Shown here piece by piece: positions 54,414 to 64,000 of a stretch of DNA of 64,000 nt. Below the pieces are notes generated by a model, which saw nothing but the letters and a program-made list of their open reading frames with translations, was not told where the DNA came from and did not search any database. The DNA is taken from positions 38,482,067 through 38,546,066 of the forward strand of contig OX104120.1 of assembly GCA_944474755.1 (NCBI GenBank), in the 5' to 3' direction. Numbering within the stretch: the stretch's first letter is position 1; every line of letters starts with the position of its first letter. Position numbers and translations under genes: made by a program. Source of the stretch: Limnoperna fortunei. Its lineage: Eukaryota > Mollusca > Bivalvia > Mytilida > Modiolidae.

Positions 54414-54563
54414 TAGCACGTGGCTACGTTAATATAAGAACTATTTTGATTGGTAGACGATAATGTCACACGCAATCTGATTGGTTATAACTATATTGAA
54501 TTTCGAATTTCGAATCTCGAATTCTGATTCTCGAATCTCGAATGAGCCTTCTGGGCTTTCGTA
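54414..54563 (+). repeat. dispersed repeat with heptamer array, copy 2
   Basis: Counterpart of 223-420 with a shorter (GAATYTC)n array at 54497-54545 and the same flanks (TGATTGGTAGACGATAATG; CCTTCTGGGCTTTCGTAA). Confidence 0.8.
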
Positions 54564-54922
54564 ATACGAATTAGTCTTATGCTCAAAAGCTGAAATAAAG
54601 AAAGAATACTTCAATCCATTTTCACACAAGAAGGCTAGTTAATAACAAGAAATTGCATACACAATCTCACAATTGAGAAATACCTAAAAGGAAGATTTTG
54701 CTTATTAAGTATTGAGTTTAATTTCCATGTAAGACAATGTTTTAAGTTGCTGGGTATTGTAATGTTCTCTGAAAAGTGTGATTCAATTGTGTGAAGTTTT
54801 AACATACAGAATAAAGCTTTGGTAACAAGAAGTTAATCCTATTTAGTTCGTTTTTCTTTTACCATGTTGGTATGCATACAAATTAAAATCAGCCCAAGTA
54901 CCTTCAATTTTTAAATTCTTAC

Positions 54923-55075
54923 AGGGACCTTGGTGGCCGATTGGTAAAAGTAGTTCGTCTACTAATGATCACGTGTCCTGTCAACACTAAGAATGTGGGT
55001 CTTTTTTCTTTACCGACTCTAACAAAAATACCACACAGTAACCTTACTAAAACCACCACACAAAAAAGCTTTGAT
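54923..55075 (+). mobile_element. tRNA-derived SINE head
   Basis: GGACCTTGGTGGCCGATTGG (54925-54944) contains a good pol III A box (TGGCCGATTGGT) of Leu/Ser tRNA type. It is followed by ATCACGTGTCC-TGTCAACACTA, as I recall from mussel SINEs, and a damaged B box in GTGGGTCTTTTTTC. The body and tail beyond 55075 are not recognisable. Confidence 0.55.
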
Positions 55076-55544
55076 CATACACCAAAGATACGATTGTTTG
55101 TTTGAAGAAAGTTAAACTACAGTTTCATGTGCTGTAAAATTAACACATTTATGTTCAGGGGTACTTATTGTCATGATTCATGTGATGTAATAATTTTCTG
55201 GTACTTGGTTTCGCTGTTTTTATTCTAATTCTTTAAGAAGCAATATAATGTGTGCACTTTCCCGGCGCTTTACATTGATCACGAAAATAGGAAAAATTAG
55301 TACACAGGGAAAATACGTACATTTTCAGAATATTGAAGCTATATCATGGTGTCCATTTTTAATATTGCAGGAAGCTGGAGTACCTACCTGGTTAAGTGTC
55401 TAACCTTATTATTAAGTTTGACATCAAGAACACCCTCCATTAAGGCTTGAACAGCAACCTCAGTGTTGACAGGCTTGTGACTAATAAAAAAGTGACTAAA
55501 AAAGTGTTAAACTAATGAACTAGGTTTTGTAGAAATATTGAAAA
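55076..55544. other. unassigned non-coding DNA
   Basis: No gene or repeat recognised. Confidence 0.5.
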
Positions 55545-55640
55545 ACGGTGATGGCATAAAACTGTAGACACTCCATGGCTGATCCATTACGAGTAATGCA
55601 TACGGTGTCGTAATTGATCAGGTATGCACTAGATGTCAGT
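55545..55640. repeat. diverged relative of one end of the 20658-21293 foldback element
   Basis: GCATAAAAC, CACTCCATGGCTG and ATCCATTACGAGTAATG occur in the same order as GCATAAAAC, CACTCCCGGGCTG and CTCCATTACGAGTAATG at 21189-21240. Confidence 0.5.
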
Positions 55641-55874
55641 TAGTATACTGATTTTTGCAAACGTCACTAATGTCTTAGGGATAAACTTATAAAGGTTAAT
55701 AAGATTGACAATAGCTACCACTTCCTTGTCGAAAAATATTCTATTTCGTTTGAAAATATGATTGCAGATAGGTGTACCAATTTTTAATTTTAGTGTACGA
55801 TGATTTTTGGAGACATCAAATACTAACTAGTTTCATATGAACCCCATCCATTTTAATCAACTAACCAACTTACA

Positions 55875-55970
55875 TACTACTGCGTAATGGAAGTGGGAGG
55901 TTTTGCATGCCACTAAACCTGGTTTGACCCATCATTTCTTCTGAAACGTCTGTACCAAGTCATGTCCATT
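55875..55970 (+). repeat. dispersed repeat family E, copy 1
   Basis: ACTGCGTAATGGAAGTGGGA, GGTTTTGCATGCCACTAAAC, CTGG and TGTACCAAGTCA match 63003-63075 (ACTGC-ACAGTAATGGAAGCAGGA, GATTGACATGCCATAAAACC, TATACTAAGTCA). Confidence 0.65.
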
Positions 55971-57544
55971 GCTGTTGTTACTTTATTTTTTGTTGCCGGT
56001 TCTGTTCTGTAGTTTGCCGGTTTCTCGAACTTTTAATTTGTGGATTGTCTGTTTCAACGGTTTCCTCTGTGTTCGGTATATTGTTATAACCTTTATTCAT
56101 CATACCAAAAATTATCCACGAATATAAAATTCCATGCGCCTGATTAACAATAGTCATTGCTCTTAGAGATCACATAGTGACAAAAGCTTCTCTTCTTTAT
56201 GTAAATTAAACTTTCCATAAAACAATAACAACGAACTGATTTTGTAAGCACCAGTTCTTACGCTATAACATAGATTTCATTCTTCACACATAATATTTCT
56301 TTGGCCGAACATAATAAATAGTTAGTTTAATTTGGAATTGCAGACCTTCAATACTTTGATATAATATACATTACAAGTCAACATTTTAAAAATAATTTAC
56401 CCCATTAAGACAAAATCAAATTTTAAATGATCATTTGTAGAGTTGATAAAAGGAATCAATATGTGTAAAAATATTTAAAACAAATAATGAATACAATACA
56501 AATGTTGTACATACGAGCTCTGTTTGTAACTTGAACGAAATCAAAAACAAAACAAAACATTTTCCGTAACGAAACTGTATGTTCTTAAAGTTTCTGTATG
56601 AACATTTTTAAGACTAAGGCAGACGCAAATTACCTGGAAAATATCTACGTTTTGTTAGAAGCATTACACTTGTCAAATATTAGGTTAAGTAGTCTTTTAA
56701 GTTTATGCTGCCAAAAGAAATCAACACTAAATACAAGTCCCTATCGCAATACATTGGTCTCAAAAATGATATAAATGATTGAACTAATTACTGGGTAGAA
56801 AATACAGGTACTACTATGCTCTCTATATGTTATAAAGAGTTGTATTTGAAAATTTGCCACAAGATTTAAATAACAGACACAGCATATAAACGATTCCTAA
56901 ATGTTGAAATGGCTTTCAATATTTCAGTTTTAGAGTCTGTTGCATTCTACTTGTTTTATTTTGTTGTCCATGAAAAAACAAAGGACAAACAAGAAAACAT
57001 TGTAGATTAGTAGACTATCGACGTGTCATGACTAACAAAAGAAGTTTAGGTAGGTCTATTGATCACAATGAATTGAAATGCAGCTTGAAATTGATAATGG
57101 TATGATCAAGAATAATTTGATATGTTTATGGTTTGGTTCTGTGTTCGGTTACTTTGAGTAAATGGAAGTCAATGCTTAGAAAATTTATGGTCGTCATCGT
57201 TACGAAATATCTTTCACAAATAACCACTGATTTGTTCCGTTTATCGTAATCAGTCTCTCTTCATTTTACTCCTGTTTTTGCAAAAAGTGTATAGCTATAT
57301 TCAGGAAGTGACAAATACTGACATAAATAGTTAATACACGATCTAATTAAATCATAACTTAAATAGAAAAAGCCATCTCATACTATATGACTATACATAC
57401 AGCTTTCCGCAGGAATGTAACATAAACTTAAGCTATGTTCTATTTAAGGTTCATTAATAGCTATGATGCCCCAATTCTTTCTCATTCTCTACGATTAATA
57501 TTTGATTGAATTTTATAATCTCTGTTATTTATGTACTGTAATAA
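55971..57544. other. unassigned non-coding DNA
   Basis: AT-rich; no gene, RNA or repeat boundary recognised. Confidence 0.5.
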
Positions 57545-57620
57545 TCATACATGTTGTGCTGTATTTGCCCCACGAGGGCCCGTAATTGGCCAATAAACTT
57601 GTATTCTTGTCTTCTTGTAT
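57545..57620 (+). mobile_element. short LINE 3' end
   Basis: GTGCTGTATTTGCCCCACGA followed by GGGCCCGTAATTGGCCAATA and AACTTGTATTCTTGTCTTCTTG looks like the terminus of a LINE family with a polyadenylation-like AATAAA and a pyrimidine-rich pentamer tail, as I recall from bivalve genomes. Only about 75 bp are recognisable. Confidence 0.35.
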
Positions 57621-58744
57621 ACATATAGATAAAACAAAAAACTATAACAAAATTATAAACATATACGACAATGTCATACAATTTATTAAGATGAAATTTT
57701 ACTATATAATTTTCAAAAAAAAAATTATGATTGTGTAAGCTGCAACAATTATACACATAATAAGAAACGTTTCCAAATTGGGTAACGTCACAGTTTATCA
57801 AGACAGTCACGTAACAAATGCAAAACACTTAGAATCTTGTATTTACCTTTGTTATCAGTTATAAGTGGTTATTCGTCAATGTCTCATTGGTACTTGTATA
57901 TACCAATGTCCTTGAAAAACTGATAAACTGTGTATTATTCTTTAGAATGGAGTGTTCATGCCTAAAATGTAAAAAATACATAAACCAAACAATTGAGCCT
58001 TTTATATTCAACGTTTTGGTTGTTTATATTTGTCAAAAGACATATTAAAAGTGACTCTGTTGAGAGATATTAGCGGTAAGCTAGTTTTCAAATCATCCAC
58101 TATTAATGAAAAATAAGGTTAATAATTTATACAAAAATGCGCCTGCATATATTCTTCATTTAATGTTCTGCTGTCAAAAACAGTGCTGTAATTGGCAGTT
58201 TTAACATATATTGTTGCAAACGGCTCTACATATATTATTTCCTTTCTTTTAAAACATTTTCCCTTCTAACATTACTTCGTCAGCAATGAGCATCGTTACA
58301 GAAAAACAGTAAACAAGAAATAGTCAACAGAAATATACTTTTATTGCTAACTTTTAGCAAAAGGATTTGTGCTCAATGTAAACAATGGTGAATAAGTTAT
58401 TTCGATTTGTTTTCCAAAAGTGGAACGTTTTATCGTGTTTTTAAAATAATAAAATAAAAAAAACCAAATAAAATATTCCTAAAGCTTACAAAAGAAGAAT
58501 ATCTAAAATACAGCACAGAGGCAGAAAAAGGAAGCAACAAACGCCTATGAATGATCTCAATTTGGAACATTAGGAACATTTATTGTACATTTTTGCACCC
58601 TAATAACAGTGACTTTTAATTTATGACATTAATACAAATATGTGTCCATGTAAATTGAATGACCTGAAATTTCAAAAGTAAGGTTTTGAAATTGTGATTA
58701 TAAAAGCTGAGTAATTATTTAGATTTTAAATGTGTTGGGTTTGA
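57621..58744. other. unassigned non-coding DNA
   Basis: No gene or repeat recognised. Confidence 0.5.
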
Positions 58745-58850
58745 GCGCCACGGACGAGTCTTCATTGGACGGAACGCCCGTCTGACGTAGTAAATTTATC
58801 TTAAGTATTTTGATGCCGTGCTTATGGATATTTTATACATTGTCAAAAGG
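58745..58850 (+). mobile_element. Penelope-type terminal relic with decayed hammerhead ribozyme
   Basis: GCGCCA-CGGACGA-GTC-TTCATTG-GAC-GGAA-CGCCCGTC-TGACG (58745-58787) aligns base for base with the hammerhead at 28144-28185. The core CTGATGA has become CGGACGA and GAAA has become GGAA, so cleavage activity is not expected. Stem II GTC/GAC and the GUC triplet remain. Downstream, GTAGTAAATTTAT and ATTTTATACAT link it to the relic at 50308. Confidence 0.7.
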
Positions 58851-59569
58851 AGATATGAAGGATAATTGTTATTTCAGCAGCTAGACGATTCATCGCGACC
58901 ACTTTGGATGAATTTTCGCCACTGTTAAACTTTCAGTACGTGCATAAAAGAACTGAAAAACTACATTATAAATAATTAATACATAATGTTTTGTAATAAC
59001 AATGTTATCACTTATAAATATATAATATATTTCGTGTTGTTTAGCACCTGATTTTATTCGTATATGCCATATTTGGGGGGGGGGGTGTTTATCCTCCCTT
59101 ACTTTTTTTGTATTGTGTTAAAAGATGTTTTTTCGAACTTGATGTCGTTTCATTTCTTTAAAATCAAAGACAAATATAAAACTTCAACTGGACTTAACCT
59201 TTAATTAGTCCTTGTATCCTTTTGCACATTAATGTTTCACCTTGAATCAATGCATGTCAAGATATATCTTATGACGGTATTTTGAAAGATTATAACTAAT
59301 AAAGAAACATCCAAACCCTAACTTTCGCGGAATTAATATATTATATGTTTTTAATGTAAACCATTTGATATGTATTCGTAAAGTCACTAGGGATGTTTAA
59401 AGTTTACTGTTTTGGGGTTGTTGCCGTCCCATACGTTTTAATTGTTATGGTTTGTGTTATTGGCAATAGATACATTTTACTGAACACAGTTTAGTTTTTA
59501 TTTGGCATATCCAACACAGATATAAGACATTACATGAACGTGCTCTTAAACGAAATACATCTTTTGGTT
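58851..59569. other. unassigned non-coding DNA
   Basis: Contains a run of about 13 G at 59076-59088. No gene recognised. Confidence 0.5.
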
Positions 59570-59685
59570 GGTTTTGCTTTTCTCCATATTTGAATTGCGT
59601 TGCCTATGTTTGTCCTTATCCGGATTTGCAATTGTTCCTTGACTTTCTGCACTGGTGTTCTTTGCTATTTTACTAAATAATCAAG
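59570..59685 (+). repeat. dispersed repeat family D, copy 2
   Basis: Counterpart of 52890-53010. Confidence 0.7.
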
Positions 59686-59780
59686 ATGGTAATAATACAA
59701 ACTGATAAAATACATTTAACATGTCGAACCAAATGTGATGCAAAGTAGCGTAATTTGTACCCGTTGGTAGTTGCTACCAA

Positions 59781-62545
59781 TATGAATGAATGTCTTTATT
59801 TGCAAAAGCATTATATGCTATAGCACAATTACAGTATATAATAGTGACATATGACGAACAACAGGAGAGACATATTGATTAAAGTACAATTATAATATCA
59901 AGAAGTTTCTACTTTCAAATGCAAATTTTATAAAATTACACAATTTTATAACTAACTTTTTGGAATTACCAGACAATAAATATCTAAGTTTAGTCGTATT
60001 TGGCCATGAACAAAAATATTTAGGTAAAAACTTAAGTCTTAATGATCTATAGGCTGGACATACAAGTAGGAAATGGTATTCATTTTCAACACAAGACATA
60101 TCACAACATTCACAAAGTCTTAGATTTCTCGGCAAATCTAGATATCTACCAGTTTCTAGATTTATCTTTGCTGTACCACTGCGTATTTTAGTAAGAAAAT
60201 GTGAGTTATAACAAAGATCTATATATTCTTCGAAACCAAAAACTGGTTTAATTATATTATATAAAGTCAACTTTTCACAATTTTTAACCTCTTCATGCCA
60301 TGATTGGATATATTGATCTTTGATTATGTTATAAATAACGTCAATGGAGATATTTTCGTTTGATTGTTGATACCATACATAGTTTAGACCTAATGAAAAC
60401 AACAAATCACGTACATTTGATACCCAATTAGTTTTACCATTATTTGCATCTGTAAGTAACAAATTATAAATGTCATATACAACAGGTTGTTTTTGATGCA
60501 CTATTTTAAACCAGTACTTTAAAATTCTGACTTTACGACATACAAATAACGGTAGACGCCCAAGTTCACCATAAAGAAAACAATTTGGAACATTCTTACC
60601 AACGTTTAATATATATTTACAAAATCGTTTATGGATAACTTCAATATCTGTGCCACCATGGAAGCCCCATACTTCCGACGCATAACTTAATACGGACGTT
60701 ACCATACTGTCAAAAAGTTCACATCGCTTTTTCTTGGTTAAACAAAGTTCTTTCGTACAGTGGATTAAGGATGATAACGAGCGTGCGCCTTGGTTTGACA
60801 ATAGTTTTTGAGTTTGTAGGAATTTCCCATTATAATGGAATAGTATCCCTAGATAAACGTATGAGTTGACTATTTCTAATAGACTGTCATTGTACATAAA
60901 AACTGAATTGACAGGTTGCCATCCATTACGAAAAACAACAATTTTTGTCTTATCCGTATTAACTTCTATGTTCCACTTTTTGCAGTAAGTACAAAGCTTA
61001 TCCAATAGCTCCTGAAGCTTTTCGGCAGATTTTGCAAATAAAACTGTATCGTCTGCAAAAAGGATCAAATATATAAGCATACCGTTAATACTCACAATAT
61101 CTTGATCTTGATTTACGTCCATATCTTCTATTAGGTCATTCACAAAGAATAAAAATAATAAGGGTGACAAAGGTTCACCTTGCTTGAAACCAAGTAAATT
61201 ATCGAATGGTTCAGAGAGAATTCCTCCCGATCGGACCCGCAATTTTACGGACGAGTAGACAGATTTCACTATAGCTACAAATTTAGAGCTTATTCCATTA
61301 GACAAAAGCTTGTAGAAAAGAATTCTTCTATCGATCTTGTCAAATGCTTTACGAAAATCTATGAACGAAGTGTACAGTTTTTCCTTCTTCTGGAGTGTAT
61401 GGGTTATAATACCATGCAGTACAAAAATGGCATCTACAGTAGATTTATGTGGTCGAAATCCAAACTGACTGTTCAACAATTTGTCATTATCCTCAGACCA
61501 TTCTAGAAGTCTATTGGTTAAAATTGACGTAAACAGTTTAGATAAAACACTAACAAATACAATAGGTCTAAAGTTATTGGGATCAGTGAGGTCCCCACTT
61601 TTCGGTACAGATACAACGATACACTCGGTCCACAGTTCAGGATAAGTTCCCATAGTAAATATATAATTAAAAATAGTCTTGAGGAAAGGTGCAAAAAGGT
61701 TCGGACAGGCAGTAAACATTTCGCTAATACAGCCATCATTTCCCGCACTTTTGTCTGGTTTCAATTTGTTCAACGCAGTTATGATTTCTTCTTCGGAAAT
61801 TTCACAATCGAGAATGTCTACATTTGTTTCATCAAAATGTATATTAATCAGTAAATGTACTATTTCATTACAAAGATCCGGAGGGTTACCACCTAGAATA
61901 GATTCGAAATGTCTAAACATTGTATCATTGTCAATTTCGCATGACGGAGGCTTCCTTTTTCTCACAGTTTTCCAAAACTTTTTTGGTTCTGATTTAGCAA
62001 TGTTACAAAGATCAACTCCTTTCCGCCTATTGGAGGATAGCTGGGCTTTTCGCTTTACTTTATTATATTCGTTTCTATTTAATATATACGATTGTCTATT
62101 CGCTTCGGACGGATACCGGAAGAACAAGTTTCTAGACCGATGAAAATTATCACGGGCTGACACACAGTTGGCATCGAACCAGTCGTTGTTCGGGCGGTTG
62201 CGCTTGTTTACTCTAACCATGTTAACAGTTCTACCAAATACTTTAAACGCACTGTCATTTATAATCTCAGTAATTCCATCAATCGCATTGTTTAAATCAT
62301 TAGTGTTGTTAATATTGTCCGTAAGATTACGAATTTCGTCTAGTTTTGTACGCAAGATATCGACATATTCATTTGATCTATCGTTGTCCCATTTCAGAAA
62401 GATGCGTTTTGTGTTTACATCACCGGCCGTTTGGTGAAGAGGAAAGTCAAAAGTAAAATGTAAAGGCGCATGATCCGATAGTTCGTTAAAATCTAAAATT
62501 TCAAAGTCTTTTAATAGCTTATAATCTTCAATATGAACATAATAT
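59781..62545 (-). mobile_element. LINE-C: 5'-truncated LINE related to LINE-B
   Basis: On the minus strand, an open coding region (62544-59890) is followed by a short 3' UTR ending GCAAATAAAGACATTCATTC at 59785, a small (ATTC)n tail. Similarity to an endonuclease-RT polyprotein starts abruptly at about 62540, so most of the endonuclease and any ORF1 are missing, as is typical of incomplete reverse transcription. A 7 bp perfect hairpin, TTGGTAG-TTG-CTACCAA (59764-59780), abuts the tail. No target duplication found. Confidence 0.88.
59890..62544 (-). CDS. LINE-C ORF2 fragment: endonuclease end and full reverse transcriptase
   Basis: The frame is open from 62544 back to the stop at 59890 (about 884 codons); the first in-frame ATG is at 62355. 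The part before that ATG holds ELSDHAPLHF (about 62475-62446), the last endonuclease motif. Counted from the ATG, RT has IDFRKAFD (motif A Asp333), GFKQGEPLSP (389-398, motif B) and FADD (433-436, motif C), then a thumb region and a C-terminal cluster CECCDMSC...H...C near residue 755. It resembles LINE-B ORF2 in the regions around KTKIVVF, YVYLGILF and LGRLPLF. The RT keeps its catalytic residues even though the element lacks a promoter and most of its endonuclease. Confidence 0.88.
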   Translation of the reverse strand, partial: YYVHIEDYKLLKDFEILDFNELSDHAPLHFTFDFPLHQTAGDVNTKRIFLKWDNDRSNEYVDILRTKLDEIRNLTDNINNTNDLNNAIDGITEIINDSAFKVFGRTVNMVRVNKRNRPNNDWFDANCVSARDNFHRSRNLFFRYPSEANRQSYILNRNEYNKVKRKAQLSSNRRKGVDLCNIAKSEPKKFWKTVRKRKPPSCEIDNDTMFRHFESILGGNPPDLCNEIVHLLINIHFDETNVDILDCEISEEEIITALNKLKPDKSAGNDGCISEMFTACPNLFAPFLKTIFNYIFTMGTYPELWTECIVVSVPKSGDLTDPNNFRPIVFVSVLSKLFTSILTNRLLEWSEDNDKLLNSQFGFRPHKSTVDAIFVLHGIITHTLQKKEKLYTSFIDFRKAFDKIDRRILFYKLLSNGISSKFVAIVKSVYSSVKLRVRSGGILSEPFDNLLGFKQGEPLSPLLFLFFVNDLIEDMDVNQDQDIVSINGMLIYLILFADDTVLFAKSAEKLQELLDKLCTYCKKWNIEVNTDKTKIVVFRNGWQPVNSVFMYNDSLLEIVNSYVYLGILFHYNGKFLQTQKLLSNQGARSLSSLIHCTKELCLTKKKRCELFDSMVTSVLSYASEVWGFHGGTDIEVIHKRFCKYILNVGKNVPNCFLYGELGRLPLFVCRKVRILKYWFKIVHQKQPVVYDIYNLLLTDANNGKTNWVSNVRDLLFSLGLNYVWYQQSNENISIDVIYNIIKDQYIQSWHEEVKNCEKLTLYNIIKPVFGFEEYIDLCYNSHFLTKIRSGTAKINLETGRYLDLPRNLRLCECCDMSCVENEYHFLLVCPAYRSLRLKFLPKYFCSWPNTTKLRYLLSGNSKKLVIKLCNFIKFAFESRNFLIL

Positions 62546-62994
62546 CAAACGGTTCATATAATTATTTATTTCAAATACGTTTGCAGTAATGTTTTTTACA
62601 AGATACATTGTGATTATTTCCCTACATTTTCTAAAGGATATGCAATCAAATTTAGATCTACGAAAGGACCACTGAATTAAATTTAAAAAGGGCTAATTAA
62701 TTTAAAGCACTTGGATAGGTGGCTTTAAAGAACGGAAAACAAATAAGATTACCGGTTACAGTATTGCCACACAAATCAATGTTATTAAAAATTCCTTAAG
62801 ATAGTCACGATTTAAATTTATTCCAAAATAGCAGACATGCAGTGTAAAGTTTAAATGTTTTCTGTTTGAAGGTATGGAGGGTGTTGTAATTTAAGGATAT
62901 GAGGAAATTTGTCTTATTCATGTATGACATACATATTACTAAGATTCATGTATGACATACATTTGTACATAGTAAAAAAGTATCTATTAACAGC
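62546..62994. other. unassigned DNA with a short direct repeat
   Basis: ATTCATGTATGACATACAT occurs at 62916-62934 and again at 62944-62962. Each unit is nearly palindromic (ATGTATG-A-CATACAT). The rest shows nothing recognisable. Confidence 0.6.
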
Positions 62995-63090
62995 CGTTTG
63001 TCAACTGCTACAGTAATGGAAGCAGGAGGATTGACATGCCATAAAACCTGGGATGCCTATACTAAGTCAAAGCCTTTGTTTTAGTTTCTA
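62995..63090 (+). repeat. dispersed repeat family E, copy 2
   Basis: Counterpart of 55875-55970. Confidence 0.65.
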
Positions 63091-64000
63091 TATGTTTTCT
63101 GTTATATGGAAATTGAAAACTTTTGGAACAAAACCGGAGGTTGAATATTTATGGAAAAATTGGTGGGGAAAAATATCAAAAAGTTTATATCGTTATAGGG
63201 ACAACACACTACCCAGTATGGTCAGCTACCATGCTTTCTGTATGGTAACTTCACAACAAGAGGTGTTTGCCATACCGCGATCTAGAAATGCGCTAGGACT
63301 GACCGTGACAATACAAATCTTTAAACATGTAAAGATATCATTTTAGACTTCACATCTTTGCACTAAATAGAAATATTGCAATGGTGTCTGCTTGTCATGT
63401 TTTATCTCCAATTGTTTTGTTAAAATATCTACTTCTTAAATGCATTTTCAATAAGGAAAAACAATTCAGCGAATTGACAATGTCAATGCAGTGCCAAGCA
63501 TGCCTTAGGGTCAGTGGTTAAAAGAAAAGGATGGGGAAATAGTTAAATGGAATGGCATTTTTGTTATATTCACCGTAAACAACAAGTTATGCTATCAATA
63601 TATTTAATCAATACATTATATGCTACCATCCGATGATAATTTGTGATGCAGTAGTATGACACTACTATAATATGATGCGAAAAAAATGACCATTACTTAA
63701 TATGCGTCGATACGACTGTAACAAGATAGGCAGTGACACGATCGTAAAATGATAATTAAGAAAGACTATGTAATGGATCTTTCTTGTCGAAGAATACGAG
63801 TTAGTAAATACCATCTGCATGTGTTATCTGTCTAAACTTTGAACACTGGCAAGGATTCAGTCGTAAAATTGCCAACTAAGCATGTTAAATGTTATGTAAC
63901 ATACTTTGTCAAAGGATCTAAGCAGATAAAACCTAAAGAATCTTATTAATCTTTACATAAATCGGCTCTAAATCCTTATTTAGTAAGATTTATATGAATT
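63091..64000. other. unassigned non-coding DNA
   Basis: A 97-codon plus frame (63053-63346) has no recognisable domain; otherwise AT-rich and featureless to the window end. Confidence 0.5.

Noticed and set aside
59764..59780. Perfect hairpin TTGGTAG-TTG-CTACCAA at the LINE-C insertion point as a specific target site
   Set aside because: One case only; without other LINE-C copies a target preference cannot be claimed.
1..64000. CRISPR arrays, bacterial operons, ribosome-binding sites, prophage
   Set aside because: The window is eukaryotic; the direct repeats seen are transposon termini, microsatellites or tandem duplications with no spacer pattern.

Overview
This window is eukaryotic, AT-rich and almost entirely made of transposable elements and their remains. 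I recognise no host protein-coding exon. The element set (SINE and LINE tails ending in CAAT or ATTG repeats, a Ngaro-type tyrosine-recombinase retroelement, a Penelope-like element with a hammerhead ribozyme, mussel-like SINE heads) suggests a bivalve mollusc, most likely a mytilid mussel. That taxonomic call is an inference from remembered repeat motifs; nothing in the window proves it.

Layout. 1-3120: non-coding, with a (GAATYTC)n heptamer repeat and a LINE/SINE tail. 3121-8770, minus: LINE-A, an I/Nimb-like LINE with CCHC ORF1 and endonuclease-RT-RNase H ORF2, broken by a nonsense codon, frameshifts and deletions, with two tandem ~325 bp monomers upstream of ORF1. 8800-13649: a diverged duplication, a tRNA-derived sequence, a TIR element at 10.3-11.0 kb and a 553 bp foldback element with a 6 bp target duplication. 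13650-20476, minus: a Ngaro-like element with complete split direct repeats (A1-ORFs-B1-A2-B2), Gag, RT-RNase H, tyrosine recombinase and SGNH-hydrolase genes, all but Gag lightly broken. 20658-21293: another foldback element. 22921-23160: SINE tail beside a Penelope fragment. 25414-26729, minus: a dead Tc1-like transposon.

27789-40330 is the most informative part. A minus-strand Penelope-like element (RT and GIY-YIG endonuclease, frameshifted) has been split by two later insertions. One is a 2.42 kb Foldback-type element (28208-30627) whose inverted arms are made of tandem ~170 bp units and which has a 9 bp target duplication. The other is LINE-B (30812-37633), a full-length LINE with two uninterrupted ORFs and a 9 bp target duplication. 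LINE-B ORF1 combines an RNase H1-type hybrid-binding (viroplasmin-like) domain, a PHD-like zinc finger, a coiled coil and an SGNH esterase domain. A well-formed hammerhead ribozyme lies in the Penelope terminal region (28144-28185), and two decayed relatives are at 50.3 and 58.8 kb.

40331-64000: mostly unassigned AT-rich DNA with diverged tandem duplications, strong snapback hairpins, a tRNA-derived SINE head, dispersed repeat pairs and LINE-C (59781-62545, minus), a 5'-truncated LINE whose remaining 0.9 kb of RT-coding frame is still open. The genes shown do not form a host pathway. They are retrotransposition machineries, and the order of insertion can be partly read from who interrupts whom.
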